From Salinibacterium sp. NG253 (GTDB taxonomy: Bacteria; Actinomycetota; Actinomycetes; Actinomycetales; Microbacteriaceae), in NCBI RefSeq assembly GCF_015864945.1, contig NZ_JADYWF010000001.1, forward strand, positions 372,378 through 436,377: a DNA stretch of 64,000 nt, read 5' to 3'. A program made the position numbers and the translations under genes. The notes below the pieces were generated by a model. The model was not told where the DNA came from. It did no database searches and saw only the letters and a program-made list of their open reading frames with translations. Position 1 is the first letter of the stretch. The number at the start of each line of letters is the position of its first letter. Below are positions 47,101-55,653 of this stretch, piece by piece.

Positions 47101-47117
47101 TCGTCGTGGAATGCCAT
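41133..47117 (-). CDS. Giant NCS1-family permease with ~1,500-residue low-complexity N-terminus
   Basis: A single open frame of 1,994 codons. Residues from about 1,530 onward form an NCS1 (nucleobase:cation symporter-1, cytosine-permease-like) transporter with about twelve helices; LFWLWFAANSSIVSLGLGA, RSGQPTMVVSRSTFGVLG and WAYSGADIARYQRP are typical. The first 1,500 residues are rich in Ala, Glu, Pro, Ser and Asp, very poor in Lys and aromatic residues, and acidic. One segment (about 857-935) looks ordered, with RRSMADKDILNWADSPES and LEAQLRLREEEAREYREWET. Short FDL-type motifs recur. The ATG at 47117 has TAGGAT 6-7 bp upstream and no Shine-Dalgarno sequence. It precedes Nif3. No frame break or stop interrupts it. 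Confidence 0.8.
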   Translation of the reverse strand: MAFHDDVDDANDANDKTSSEHEFELPFPKPATGNSSGSDSAPDTTADGLVDLSEASTEGIFNLDAALNADASLPVAPPVDPVTPPTQPVGASGFAPIDLNEEFQRSDVADALDQGMPPWAMAPAPDPTQAVSQLDAPSGSEGEQPASPSAASHDDDDDPYQIPADYTTPDFFASRISRRRTPEEMEAQAAAVDAENDALAAALAAGEAAAAGEPTPIEPSAVEAEAVENEIVASAPVDFAPDESAPVEPAPIESAPIEPAPVVSEPVMPAASDFDHDLGAFDLGAVDAEDDSEEFSFESLFGTQEPEPQATNAAADDSPIGDAPWAEVSPVAGDSSDPISAESDAPANHIWKLGPLEPNVQGSAPEPTPVEPQAAAESPLPVEDVIDGAPMWNLDGQDAPAVVDAPSLGSDGFLSLDDVLPAATNDSDVDSDDSVTDVDADTDDSVTDVDADTDSDAGTDAAASLAAAPVVADLPIGHEADTTEAPEAASVPPVESVAAFDLDAAFREAVVAPETSAEPTTSEFLAPPAPESAIEPDYAAAPELPAESETTSEPASALESEPVEPAQRVEPAESAQPVEPAEPFAPVELNEPAAPVETAATVSEPVAEQPLDDFFPAPAADSVFESPAQTFSDEAATDDSAEPAESAEPAGPAESAVAEPLFAHRESFIAPSEELAAPAEFPVPAEQPAPVSDEAKETFDNVVPATPEVPATAEVPATTGVPATTEVPAAPEPLDAPIISEAVADIAAPAPDLAVEPVAEFAQSEEPTTPEESATLEEPAETVEASPAPAAPFVSSFAPEASFTPVAEPAPAVDEIPAAPIAPLADQATVSEEHPAAEEQPAAAETATEDDVPTPPTRRSMADKDILNWADSPESQSTGTLSVIEVLEAQLRLREEEAREYREWETTFRSRGGPVADQVIEQVRSEFADVVKRDDAAAAADATPAPVEPQAESADQAVAQPEPETPETASETPDALAEAPEDSTPASAPAAAAAQLPAWDVPPPSESWSPPADFDDEIPFAAHADPTESLTLPVVEDVPEQPSVPAAPTAESFAAPAVESETPAAPAAPEAHVAPEAPAAEVPAEPDVAAGLAEPASEPAPSEFDANSGFLRLGDSPEVPEAAAEASAVPDAPAAPAVPESFAAPTAFDIQSAPEFPADEDGDYDEVEFAPPALVEPDVAPSVPRSNLDEHVSFGDFGFAPPPAEVTSDDTSAADSAASAAEPAAPENDAPFAFDLQADAPSAPETPLAAAAAEEAPDQGVSETPAATSEPVVESSPDDAAADVAVEAAPADAAAAFSFASSETPKYVAPEPISFDDLLKTDDIVDADIDSDADDADVDPLQALLANAAPPLHGDPLSEVQTGSMPVAQAAFEAGVEDSESDEAVDDSDRLSYPAELSTAALGADVSTASADAAVLDSDDDDDSEDDVIPFAAGATGAAILGGAAIAGASLASQPAPTGAPAPLAAPVASETSAAAAAPVDSMPQPVAHSTAVVAQQPLGLDEVAPTAQRVFSLEESGLEPTPVDRRIGHAARLFWLWFAANSSIVSLGLGAAVFAVGMSLRQSIVAILAGVALSFIPLGLTTLAGKRSGQPTMVVSRSTFGVLGNIAPSVVALVARLFWGAVLLWVLASSVAIVLVGSDLNGGLGDRQLLLIALALSFLIALVIAFAGYPLFARIQLILSIISGVLIVGLIGFTAQYIDVSQALTTPDGSWLLTVTGAVLVFSFLGLVWAYSGADIARYQRPSSSGPASMLSATFGAALPAFVLIAYGALLAASDPAIARGFLASPLDTLLLLLPSWYPIPLLLAAALSLLSGITLSLYSGGFALQAIGVRVPRQWSIVIVGVVLGALGILFAFGVDGGINELFRDVATTLAVPTAAWAGIFASETMIRTRKLDSAGLLARGGVYADVRWVNLGAYIVISVIGFALTSATISWLSWQGYGFTALGIDLSSDLAGTDLGVLVALGLGILTPLVAGIPAIRRQEAEQPERAPRPA
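44935..45006. repeat. Four 18-bp tandem repeats in the giant gene
   Basis: Units at 44935, 44953, 44971 and 44989, each near GGAACTTCTGTAGTCGCT with one to three changes. They encode PATTEV-like hexapeptides on the minus strand. The period is a multiple of three, so changes in copy number keep the frame. Confidence 0.85.
45757..45822. repeat. Two perfect 33-bp tandem repeats in the giant gene
   Basis: 45757-45789 and 45790-45822 are identical, and partial copies flank both sides. Each encodes the 11-residue unit DDSVTDVDADT on the minus strand. Exact identity suggests a recent duplication or slippage event. Confidence 0.85.
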
Positions 47118-47123
47118 GCATAA

Positions 47124-47129
47124 ATCCTA
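47124..47129 (-). promoter_or_regulatory. -10 box of the giant NCS1 gene (leaderless)
   Basis: On the minus strand TAGGAT ends 6 bp before the ATG at 47117, without a Shine-Dalgarno sequence. Confidence 0.4.
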
Positions 47130-47326
47130 AGGCGATACCAATGTTTTGCGGGTATGCCGAGCCGTACTCAGAACAGATAGTGCAACAAATATGAGGGATA
47201 TGCCGATCCAGAAGACTGCGGTTTACGCCTCTCCCCCAGTGTGGACGCGCCGATGAACGCAATCGGCCCGACTCTGATGGCTGCAGTTGTCGACATGGTG
47301 CGAGCGTATGGCCACGGAACCGAGCG

Positions 47327-48715
47327 TCAGTGCAGACCGCGAAAGAGGGAAAGAATCGCGGAAGCGCTTCGCGAAACGTCTTCTGCTGAAGTAGCCCAGT
47401 TGGTGACCGATACGCGCATCGCGGCGTGGTCGTTCCACGTTGTTCCGCTCACCCAGCAGGTTCCTTCTCTTTGAACTCCCGCCACCACCGCCCGCGTGAT
47501 GTCATCATCGTTGGCGAAACGCACCAGCACCTGGTTCAGAACAACATCGTTCAGTATCCGCACTCCGGCATCCTGCCCCAACAACGCAGCCATTTCCCGA
47601 GCTCGTGCGCAGCCACGATTAACGAGATCGGCAATACCGTCGCGCCCGAGCGTGCGCAGAGCCGCATAAATGGGAATCGCTCTCGCCCGTCGCGAAAGTT
47701 CAGGAACCCAATCGATCGCATCCCGCTCAACTCCGTGAGTTTGGATGAGGTATTCAGCCGACGACGTCATCGAGGCACGATGATCCGCCGAATGCCTCAC
47801 AATCGCGAGCCCGCTGTCATAGGGAACGTTCAACCACTTATGCGCATCCGTCGACCAAGAATCTGCGAGATCAATTCCATCCGCGAACGGGGCGAGCTCT
47901 GCGCTCGCTCGTGCCCACAAACCGAATGCTCCATCGACGTGCAGCCACGCACCGGCATCCCGAGCAATCTGTGCAATTTCTCTCACCGGGTCGAAGCACC
48001 CGCTATTGACATTGCCGACTTGGGCACAAATGATCGTCGGCCCGTCGAGCGTCGCCACAAGATCGCGCAGACGATCCGCACGCATCCGTCCCTGACCATC
48101 AGATTCAACGACATTTAGTGAGCGAGTGCCGTACCCGAGATAACGAAATGCAACATCAATAGTGACGTGAGCCCCTGCCCCCACCACCAGATTCACGTGC
48201 GGCGCCCCCGCAACGCCGTCGAGTTCGACATCCCACCCGACGCGCCTCAACACGTTGTGTCGCGCCGCTGCAAGACACGTGAAGTTCGCCATTTGGCCGC
48301 CGGTAACAAAACCGACAGAGGATTCGCGCGGGAGATCGAGCAGTTCCAGCATCCATTCGGCAGCAATTTCTTCTATCGCTGCCGAGAACGGTGAGATCAC
48401 ATGGATGCCGGCATTCTGATCCCAGGTCGACACGAGCCAGTCTGCAGCGAGGGCGACCGGTTGCGTGCCACCGATCACGAAGCCGAAGTACCGCGGTGAG
48501 CTACATGCCGTCATGCCGACATCAGCCTGACTCGCCAGCAGATCGATGACCGCCGAGGGGTCCTCTCCCGTCACCGCAAGCGGTGTGTGCAAGTTCGCCA
48601 TCATCTCGTCGCGACCGTGCTGACTTCCGACATGTCTGGTGGCTAGTCCGTGGAGATACCTGGTGGCGTGATTGCGTGCCGTTTCCAGCACAGGATCCAG
48701 TGACTCATTCGACAT
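47327..48715 (-). CDS. Pyridoxal-dependent decarboxylase (group II type)
   Basis: A 462-residue PLP enzyme of the aromatic-L-amino-acid/glutamate decarboxylase family. The PLP lysine is in STDAHKWLNVP near residue 290, FVTGGQMANFTCLAAARH fits the family's TSGGSxAN loop, and GAWLHVDGAFGLW carries the cofactor-binding Asp. The start ATG at 48715 has GAGGTGGGAC upstream; the longer frame to 48778 is unsupported. Substrate is unclear. It is flanked by a terminator and tRNA-Val upstream and a 209-bp gap before the giant gene's start downstream. Confidence 0.85.
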   Translation of the reverse strand: MSNESLDPVLETARNHATRYLHGLATRHVGSQHGRDEMMANLHTPLAVTGEDPSAVIDLLASQADVGMTACSSPRYFGFVIGGTQPVALAADWLVSTWDQNAGIHVISPFSAAIEEIAAEWMLELLDLPRESSVGFVTGGQMANFTCLAAARHNVLRRVGWDVELDGVAGAPHVNLVVGAGAHVTIDVAFRYLGYGTRSLNVVESDGQGRMRADRLRDLVATLDGPTIICAQVGNVNSGCFDPVREIAQIARDAGAWLHVDGAFGLWARASAELAPFADGIDLADSWSTDAHKWLNVPYDSGLAIVRHSADHRASMTSSAEYLIQTHGVERDAIDWVPELSRRARAIPIYAALRTLGRDGIADLVNRGCARAREMAALLGQDAGVRILNDVVLNQVLVRFANDDDITRAVVAGVQREGTCWVSGTTWNDHAAMRVSVTNWATSAEDVSRSASAILSLFRGLH

Positions 48716-48803
48716 GATGTCCCACCTCGCAAGGCGACGTCGACCCGAGTGTATCGACGTCAATCGTGCACGGAGCATACCGCTGAAAACGACCGGAAAA
48801 CGA

Positions 48804-48834
48804 AGAAAACCCCCGTCAGTGACGGGGGTTTTCT
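48804..48834 (-). terminator. Terminator of tRNA-Val
   Basis: Stem AGAAAACCCCCGTC / GACGGGGGTTTTCT with a three-base loop, 8 bp after the tRNA 3' end on the minus strand and followed by T-rich sequence. The A/T flanks make it usable in both directions. Confidence 0.85.
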
Positions 48835-48841
48835 GTTGCGG

Positions 48842-48914
48842 TGGGCCCTACCGGGATCGAACCGATGACATCCACGGTGTAAACGTGGCGCTCTACCAGC
48901 TGAGCTAAAGGCCC
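48842..48914 (-). tRNA. tRNA-Val (anticodon UAC)
   Basis: A 73-base cloverleaf on the minus strand. The acceptor GGGCCTT pairs with AGGGCCC (one G-U), the anticodon stem-loop CACG-TTTACAC-CGTG gives TAC, and the T loop is TTCGATC. Discriminator A is followed by CC, so CCA is not fully encoded. Confidence 0.97.
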
Positions 48915-48989
48915 GCAGCGACGCAATGCGAAGCAGCGCTCGATAATGTTACACGGCTTTTGACGGCCCGTTACACACACCCACAAAAT

Positions 48990-49466
48990 CTATGAATCAG
49001 CGGCGGAAGTGAGCGCCACAATTGCCTGCTCGTAGTCAGAAAACGCTCGTGCTTCCCCCAACGCCGACTCGATAACGCTCTGCACAACACCATTGCGATC
49101 GATGAGAAAACTGGCTCGACGAGCAAATCCCTTGTCCTCCAGAAATACCCCGAACTGCTTCGCGACCGCGCCATGAGGCCAAAAATCCGACAGCAGCGAG
49201 AGGCGGAAGCCCGTGTCATCCGACCACGCCCGCAGCGTAGCCACAGAGTCAACCGAAATCACCACAACTTCGACACCCGCGCTGGCCGCGATGTCATGCC
49301 AGTCGTTAAACTGGGCGACCTCAGCGGCACAGACCGGCGAAAATGCGAGAGGGATGAAGACAACGAGCACCGCGCGCCGCGAAAGCAACTCCTGCAAACT
49401 GACCGTCTGCCCGTGCTGATTGCGCAACTCGAAATCGGGCGCAACAGCCCCTCGCGTGATTGTCAT
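48990..49466 (-). CDS. AhpE-type peroxiredoxin
   Basis: A 158-residue thiol peroxidase that reduces peroxides. It starts MTITRGAVAPDFELRNQHG, with the peroxidatic Cys46 in FIPLAFSPVCAAE (Ser replaces the usual Thr). No resolving Cys is obvious, consistent with a one-Cys AhpE-like enzyme. The ATG at 49466 follows GGGGAAGG. It is divergent from aceE with a 178-bp gap, a pairing known in actinobacteria. Confidence 0.9.
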   Translation of the reverse strand: MTITRGAVAPDFELRNQHGQTVSLQELLSRRAVLVVFIPLAFSPVCAAEVAQFNDWHDIAASAGVEVVVISVDSVATLRAWSDDTGFRLSLLSDFWPHGAVAKQFGVFLEDKGFARRASFLIDRNGVVQSVIESALGEARAFSDYEQAIVALTSAADS

Positions 49467-49644
49467 ACGAAACCTTCCCCAGAAAACCGTCGAAATCGCC
49501 CACAATTGCGGGAGAAAATGGCCCGGTTCGAATCTTGCCGCATTCGACAACTAGAATCGATGGGCGTAGTCGATCCCATCACATCCGCAACCCGGTAGTG
49601 CCTCGACTCGCACGACTCTGTTCTCTACACGAAAGAGGTCAACG

Positions 49645-52371
49645 GTGACGGTAAACGACCAGGACCCATACTCGGTAACCAACACCGATAAGGACCCGGA
49701 GGAGACCGCCGAGTGGAACGAATCACTCGACTCCCTCGTTGCAGCACAAGGCCACGAGCGCGGTCGCGAGATCATGCTCAGCCTTCTCAAGCGTTCTAAA
49801 GACTTGCACCTTGGTGTGCCGATGGTTCCGACAACGGACTACATCAACACCATCGCCAAAGAAGATGAGCCCGACTTCCCGGGTGACGAAAAACTCGAAC
49901 GTCGCTACCGTGCGTGGATTCGCTGGAATGCCGCAATCACTGTGCACCGCGCACAACGACCCGGTGTGGGCGTTGGTGGGCACATCTCGACGTACGCGTC
50001 GTCTGCTGCCCTCTACGAAGTAGGGCACAACCACTTCTTCCGTGGTGCAGACCACGAATCTGGTGGAGACCAAATCTTCTACCAGGGCCACGCCTCCCCC
50101 GGTATGTATGCTCGCGCCTTCCTCGAAGGTCGCATGAGCGAAGACCAGCTGAAGGGCTTCCGTCAAGAGAAGTCACAGGCACCGAATGGCATCTCGAGCT
50201 ACCCGCACCCGCGCCTCATGCCGGAGTTCTGGCAGTTCCCCACGGTCTCGATGGGTCTCGGCCCGATCAACGCGATCTATCAGGCCCAGAACAACAAGTA
50301 CATCAGCAACCGTGGCATCAAGGATGTGTCAGAGAAGCAGGTCTGGGCATTCCTCGGTGACGGTGAGATGGACGAGGTCGAAAGCCGTGGCGCCCTCCAG
50401 TGGGCAGCCAACGAGAAGCTCGACAACCTCAACTTTGTCATCAACTGCAACCTGCAGCGCCTTGACGGCCCCGTTCGCGGTAACGGCAAAATCATTCAGG
50501 AGCTCGAGAGCTTCTTCCGGGGTGCCGGCTGGAACGTCATCAAGGTTGTCTGGGGCCGCGAGTGGGATGACCTGCTCGCCAACGACACTGAGGGCGCACT
50601 GCGCGACCTCATGAACCGCACTCCCGACGGCGACTACCAGACCTACAAGGCAGAGTCTGGCGCTTACGTTCGCGAGAACTTCTTCGGTCGCGACCCGCGC
50701 ACGCTCAAGATGGTTGAACACCTCTCGGACGACGATGTGTGGAACCTCAAGCGTGGTGGCCACGACTACCGCAAGGTCTACGCCGCGTTCAAGGCAGCCA
50801 GTGAGCACAAGGGGCAGCCGACGGTCATCCTCGCGAAGACGGTCAAGGGCTACGGCCTCGGCCCCAGCTTCGAGGGCCGCAATGCGACCCACCAGATGAA
50901 GAAGCTCACGCTCGACAACCTCAAAAAGTTCCGCGACGAAATGCACATCCCGATTACGGATGCCGCGCTCGAAGCAGATCCGTACCAGCCCCCGTTCTAC
51001 CACCCGGGTGAAGACGATGAGGCCATTCAGTACATGCAAGAGCGCCGGCGTGAACTTGGCGGCTATGTGCCTGAGCGTCGCACCAAGTACACGCAGCTCG
51101 AGCTTCCCGAAGCAAAGACCTATGACGTCGTCAAGAAGGGCTCCGGCAAGCAGGAGATCGCCACCACCATGGCCTTCGCCCGCCTGCTCAAGGACCTCTT
51201 GCGCGACAAGTCCATCGGTAACCGCATTGTGCCGATCATCCCGGATGAGGCACGCACGTTCGGCATGGACGCCTACTTCCCCACGGCGAAGATCTACAAC
51301 CCCGCCGGGCAGCACTACACCTCGGTAGACCGCGAGCAGTTGCTGGCCTACAAGGAGAGCCCGCAGGGCCAGATCGTGCACGTTGGCATCAACGAAGCAG
51401 GAGCATTTGCTGCTTTCACGGCCGTCGGCACTTCCTACGCCACCAACGGCGAGCCGCTCATCCCGGTCTACGTCTTCTACTCGATGTTCGGGTTCCAGCG
51501 CACGGGCGATGCCATGTGGGCTGCTGGCGACCAGATGGCGCGCGGTTTCATCATGGGCGCCACTGCCGGTCGCACGACGCTGACGGGTGAGGGACTGCAG
51601 CACGCTGACGGACACTCGATTCTGTTGGCATCCACCAACCCCGCAGTGGTTAGCTACGACGCTGCCTACGGCTACGAGCTCGGCCACATTGTGCGCGCTG
51701 GTATCGAGCGGATGTACGGCGGCAAGCACGAAGACCCCAACGTCATGTACTACCTGACCTTGTACAACGAGCCACTTGTTCAGCCTGCTGAGCCGGAGAA
51801 CTTCGATGTCGAGGGTGCACTGAAGGGTATTTACCACCTGTCGTCGCCGACTATCACTGGCCCCAAGGCTCAATTGATGGCATCCGGTGTCGCAGTGCCG
51901 TGGGCGCTAGAAGCGCAGCAGATTCTGGCCTCGGACTGGGGCGTTGCAGCCGATGTCTGGTCGGTCACGTCCTGGACGGAGCTTCGTCGCGATGGAATTG
52001 CTGCTGAAGAGCACAACTTCCTTCACCCCAACGAAGAACCTCACATTCCCTACGTCACGACAAAGCTCGCGGATGCCAAGGGCCCGTTTGTTGCGGTCAC
52101 CGACTTCATGCACGCGGTCCCCGATCAGATCCGGGCGTTCGTTCCCGGTGAGTTCGCGACTTTGGGTGCTGATGACTTCGGTTTCTCAGACACACGAGCT
52201 GCTGCACGCCGCTTCTTCAAGATCGACAGCCACTCGATGGTCGTTCGCACTTTGGAGATGCTCGTGAAGCGCGGCGAGATGGATCCTGCTGTTCCGGCTC
52301 AAGCGATTGAGAAGTACAGCCTTCACGACGTCAACGAAGGCACCACCGGTTCCGCCGGCGGCGAAAGCTAG
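49645..52371 (+). CDS. aceE: Pyruvate dehydrogenase E1, homodimeric
   Basis: A 908-residue ThDP enzyme that decarboxylates pyruvate and acetylates the E2 lipoyl group. The N-terminal part contains [20 protein letters not shown], and the ThDP-binding motif [14 protein letters not shown] with [20 protein letters not shown] lies near residue 235. The middle part contains [13 protein letters not shown] and [16 protein letters not shown]. The GTG start at 49645 follows AGAGGTC. Actinobacteria use this E1 with the LpdA and E2 proteins found earlier in the window. It precedes the fasR-fab operon. Confidence 0.97.
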   Translation: MTVNDQDPYSVTNTDKDPEETAEWNESLDSLVAAQGHERGREIMLSLLKRSKDLHLGVPMVPTTDYINTIAKEDEPDFPGDEKLERRYRAWIRWNAAITVHRAQRPGVGVGGHISTYASSAALYEVGHNHFFRGADHESGGDQIFYQGHASPGMYARAFLEGRMSEDQLKGFRQEKSQAPNGISSYPHPRLMPEFWQFPTVSMGLGPINAIYQAQNNKYISNRGIKDVSEKQVWAFLGDGEMDEVESRGALQWAANEKLDNLNFVINCNLQRLDGPVRGNGKIIQELESFFRGAGWNVIKVVWGREWDDLLANDTEGALRDLMNRTPDGDYQTYKAESGAYVRENFFGRDPRTLKMVEHLSDDDVWNLKRGGHDYRKVYAAFKAASEHKGQPTVILAKTVKGYGLGPSFEGRNATHQMKKLTLDNLKKFRDEMHIPITDAALEADPYQPPFYHPGEDDEAIQYMQERRRELGGYVPERRTKYTQLELPEAKTYDVVKKGSGKQEIATTMAFARLLKDLLRDKSIGNRIVPIIPDEARTFGMDAYFPTAKIYNPAGQHYTSVDREQLLAYKESPQGQIVHVGINEAGAFAAFTAVGTSYATNGEPLIPVYVFYSMFGFQRTGDAMWAAGDQMARGFIMGATAGRTTLTGEGLQHADGHSILLASTNPAVVSYDAAYGYELGHIVRAGIERMYGGKHEDPNVMYYLTLYNEPLVQPAEPENFDVEGALKGIYHLSSPTITGPKAQLMASGVAVPWALEAQQILASDWGVAADVWSVTSWTELRRDGIAAEEHNFLHPNEEPHIPYVTTKLADAKGPFVAVTDFMHAVPDQIRAFVPGEFATLGADDFGFSDTRAAARRFFKIDSHSMVVRTLEMLVKRGEMDPAVPAQAIEKYSLHDVNEGTTGSAGGES

Positions 52372-52380
52372 GTCGCAACC

Positions 52381-53571
52381 ATTCCCCCGGTACAAAAAAC
52401 TAAGGCGCAAACACTCGCCTGGTTACGTGTCATCACGGGCGAACTCTCGACTGCAACGCTCAAACGGCTTGAGGACACGCTGCCCTGGTATAGCAAAATG
52501 CCACCAGGGCGGCGTTCCGCTGTCGGTTTAGTTGCTCAGGCTGGCATCACGAGCTTCATCAGCTGGTTTGAAGACCCGACGACGACGCCGTGGATTGCGG
52601 CGGACGTGTTTGGGGCTGCCCCGCGAGAACTTTTGCGTTCGGTTTCGCTGCAGCAAACGCTTCAACTGATTCGGATCGCCGTCGAAGTTGTTGAAGCGCG
52701 CGTGAAAGCGGATGACGACGTCTTGCGGGAAGCGATCCTGTTGTACTCGCGGGAAATCGCGTTTGCCTCGGCAGATGTCTACGCTCGTGCGGCAGAAGCT
52801 CGAGGACTCTGGGATGCCCGCCTTGAAGCCCTCGTCGTGGACTCGATTCTGAGTGGCGAGTACGACAACGAGCTTCCGAGTCGCATCGCAGCGCTGGGAT
52901 GGAATGGTCACGGCGAGGTCTGTGTTCTCGTCGGAACGTCTCCACGCCAGCTCGACGTCGATCAGCTTCGGCGAACAGCTCGTCATCTCGACGCTGACGT
53001 TCTCATCGGGGTGCAGGGCAGTCGACTTGTGCTCGTTATTGGTCGCGCAGCTCCCCGTTCAGAAAAGGCGGAAGATGCTGAGCCCCTACCGTTCATCACG
53101 ATCGCCGAGCAGCTCGAGCCGGGATTCGGAAGCGGGCACCTTGTGCTCGGGCCGGAAGTGCCGAGCTTGGTCGACGCTTCCAAGAGCGCAAAAGCTGCTC
53201 TTGCCGGCTTTGCGGTAGCGCGGTCCTGGCGTAACGCGCCTCGACCGACTATGGCCGACGACCTGCTGCCGGAGCGCGCGTTCGCGGGCGACCCGTTGGC
53301 ACGGTCGACTCTCATCAACAAGATCTACAAACCGCTGCAGGCACACTCGACCGATCTACTGACGACTCTGTGGTGCTACCTCGATAATGGTCGCTCTCTT
53401 GAAGCCACTGCTCGCGAACTCTTTGTGCACCCCAACACGGTGCGCTATCGCTTGAAGCGAGTCAGCGAAGTGATTGGCTGGGATGCGACTGGTGCACGGG
53501 AGGCGTTGATTCTGCAAGCGGCTCTCATCGTGGGTTCCATTTCTGATCCCGAGCCGGGACGCGCCCGCTAA
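52381..53571 (+). CDS. fasR: FasR-like PucR/CdaR-family activator of the fab operon
   Basis: A regulator of about 396 residues with a C-terminal PucR-type helix-turn-helix (TLWCYLDNGRSLEATARELF, then HPNTVRYRLKRVSEVIGWD). Homologues upstream of fabD activate fatty-acid synthesis genes in Streptomyces. The first ATG (52498) begins only at MPPGRRSAVGLVAQAG. The conserved helical region AQTLAWLRVITGELSTATLK and LEDTLPWYSK lies before it in the same frame, which is open back to the aceE stop at 52371. The only plausible early start I see is ATT 52381, giving IPPVQKTKAQTLAW. No ATG, GTG or TTG lies in between. The start is therefore uncertain. Confidence 0.8.
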   Translation: MPPVQKTKAQTLAWLRVITGELSTATLKRLEDTLPWYSKMPPGRRSAVGLVAQAGITSFISWFEDPTTTPWIAADVFGAAPRELLRSVSLQQTLQLIRIAVEVVEARVKADDDVLREAILLYSREIAFASADVYARAAEARGLWDARLEALVVDSILSGEYDNELPSRIAALGWNGHGEVCVLVGTSPRQLDVDQLRRTARHLDADVLIGVQGSRLVLVIGRAAPRSEKAEDAEPLPFITIAEQLEPGFGSGHLVLGPEVPSLVDASKSAKAALAGFAVARSWRNAPRPTMADDLLPERAFAGDPLARSTLINKIYKPLQAHSTDLLTTLWCYLDNGRSLEATARELFVHPNTVRYRLKRVSEVIGWDATGAREALILQAALIVGSISDPEPGRAR

Positions 53572-53663
53572 CCATCCCGCTTTGGTGAGTTCACACAACG
53601 ATCCCTCCAAGCTTTGGTGGGCTTATCCAAGCGATTCCGACGAAAGATTGGCAGACTAGCTAA

Positions 53664-54584
53664 GTGATTGTTGTAGTAGCGCCCGGACAGGGCTCCCAGA
53701 CCCCCGGTTTTCTCGAGCCATGGCTCGAAGATTCCTCTCTGCGCGACCAACTCGGCGCGATCTCAGAAGCCGCCGGCATCGACCTGATCGCCCACGGAAC
53801 GACGTCGGATGCCGACACCATCCGTGACACCGCAGTCGCTCAGCCACTCATCGTCGCCGCTGGACTACTCACGTTGAGCGCACTGACGGCAGGCGACCGC
53901 CGCAAGCACATCGGTGCGGTCGCTGGACATTCAGTCGGCGAGATCACGGCCGCCGCGGCATCCGGAATTCTGTCCGAAAGCGATGCGATGCGCTTTGTCG
54001 TCGAGCGTGGTGCGGCAATGGCTTCCGCCGCCGCACTGGAATCAACGGGCATGTCCGCCGTCATCGGCGGAGACGAAGAGGCGCTGCTTGAGCGTCTTGC
54101 CGAGCTGGGACTGCAGCCAGCGAATTTCAACGGTGGCGGACAAATCGTTGTTGCCGGAGCGCTGGATGCTCTCGCGAAGCTCTCCGAAGACCCCCTCAAG
54201 GGAACGCGGGTAATTCCGCTTCAGGTCGCGGGAGCCTTCCACACCCGCTACATGCAACCAGCTGTCGCCCACCTCGAGACATTCGCTGCGACCCTCACGG
54301 CGCACGACCCCACGTTGCCGATCTACACCAACCGTGACGGTTCGCTCATCGAGAGCGGGTCGCACTTCGTCGATCTCCTGGTGGGGCAAGTGTCGTCGCC
54401 GGTTCGTTGGGATCTCACGATGAACTCACTGGCGGATGCCGGCGTCACCGGAATTATTGAACTTGCGCCCGCTGGCGCTCTTGTTGGCCTCGCCAAGCGC
54501 GGACTCCGGGGCATCCCGGCCGTCGCCGTGAAGACACCAGACGATTTATCCGCAGCATTTGACCTGATGGAGGCCAACGCATGA
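53664..54584 (+). CDS. fabD: Malonyl-CoA:ACP transacylase
   Basis: A 306-residue enzyme that loads malonyl groups onto AcpP. The start GTG 53664 gives MIVVVAPGQGSQTPGFL. The active-site Ser90 is in GAVAGHSVGEITAAA and the catalytic His region is VAGAFHTRYMQPAV. GTG lacks a Shine-Dalgarno sequence. It is the first enzyme gene of the fab operon, and its stop overlaps the fabH ATG (ATGA). Confidence 0.95.
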   Translation: MIVVVAPGQGSQTPGFLEPWLEDSSLRDQLGAISEAAGIDLIAHGTTSDADTIRDTAVAQPLIVAAGLLTLSALTAGDRRKHIGAVAGHSVGEITAAAASGILSESDAMRFVVERGAAMASAAALESTGMSAVIGGDEEALLERLAELGLQPANFNGGGQIVVAGALDALAKLSEDPLKGTRVIPLQVAGAFHTRYMQPAVAHLETFAATLTAHDPTLPIYTNRDGSLIESGSHFVDLLVGQVSSPVRWDLTMNSLADAGVTGIIELAPAGALVGLAKRGLRGIPAVAVKTPDDLSAAFDLMEANA

Positions 54585-55585
54585 CCGCACCCACCCTCAC
54601 CCAGTCCGCCGGGTCACAGTTCACCAAGATTTACAGTTATGGCGCTGCCCGCGGTGACCTGGTTGTGGACAACAATCAGCTCGTTGAAGCAATCGACTCG
54701 AGCGATGAGTGGATTCAGCAGCGCACCGGCATGATCACCCGCCGTCGCGCGTCAGCGGGCATCCTCGCGGTCGATCTCGCCACAGATGCCGCTCGCGAAG
54801 CGATTGAGAAGTCTGGCGTCGACCCGTCGGAGATCGACCTCGTCATCATCGCGACGATCAGCAATGTTCTGCAGACACCCTCGATGTCTGCAGTTGTCGC
54901 CGACCGCGTGGGAGCCAACCCTGCCGCGGCGTACGACGTGAACGCTGCCTGCGCGGGCTTCAGCTACGCGGTCACTCAGGCTGATGCTTTGATTCGCGCG
55001 GGAGCGGCCACATACGCTCTCGTAATCGGCGCCGAGAAGCTCTCTGATCTTGTCGATCCCACCGACCGCAGCATTTCCTTCCTTCTGGCTGATGGTGCCG
55101 GCGCTGTTGTTATTGGCCCGAGCGACACCCCCGGTATCTCGGCTCCGGTTTGGGGCTCGGATGGCTCGAAGGCTGACGCGATCAAAATGAACGCAACGCT
55201 CGTCGACTTTCGCGAGGGCGAAGCAGCGTGGCCGACCCTCCGCCAAGAGGGCCAGACCGTTTTCCGTTGGGCAGTCTGGGACATGGCAAAGGTTGCCAAG
55301 GAAGCGTTGGATGTCGCGGGTATCACCGCAGAAGACCTCGCTGCGTTCATCCCTCACCAGGCCAACATGCGCATCATCGACGAGTTCGCGAAGCAACTGA
55401 AGCTGCCCGAGTCTGTAGTTATCGCTCGCGACGTTGCCGACATGGGCAACTCGTCGGCAGCATCCATCCCGCTCGCGACACACCGTCTGCTCGAAGAACA
55501 CCCCGAATTGAGCGGCGGCCTCGCCCTTCAGATCGGTTTTGGCGCTGGTCTCGTCTTTGGCGCGCAAGTAATCGTTCTGCCGTAG
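54581..55585 (+). CDS. fabH: 3-oxoacyl-ACP synthase III
   Basis: A 334-residue initiating condensing enzyme that joins an acyl-CoA starter to malonyl-ACP. The triad is visible: Cys124 in NAACAGFSYAV, His in FIPHQANMRIID and Asn in DMGNSSAASIPLATHRL. In actinobacteria it often uses branched starters. The start overlaps fabD by 4 bp, so the two are coupled. Second enzyme gene of the operon. Confidence 0.95.
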   Translation: MTAPTLTQSAGSQFTKIYSYGAARGDLVVDNNQLVEAIDSSDEWIQQRTGMITRRRASAGILAVDLATDAAREAIEKSGVDPSEIDLVIIATISNVLQTPSMSAVVADRVGANPAAAYDVNAACAGFSYAVTQADALIRAGAATYALVIGAEKLSDLVDPTDRSISFLLADGAGAVVIGPSDTPGISAPVWGSDGSKADAIKMNATLVDFREGEAAWPTLRQEGQTVFRWAVWDMAKVAKEALDVAGITAEDLAAFIPHQANMRIIDEFAKQLKLPESVVIARDVADMGNSSAASIPLATHRLLEEHPELSGGLALQIGFGAGLVFGAQVIVLP

Positions 55586-55653
55586 TACCCCCGCTCGACG
55601 CGGCTGCTGGCCTACACTGGCTAACGGTCAATTTACATCCCAAGGAGAAAAAC

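Noticed and set aside
50329-51873. Open frame of 514 codons antisense to aceE
   Set aside because: AceE motifs are on the plus strand throughout. The antisense frame is a codon-bias shadow without start signal or domain.
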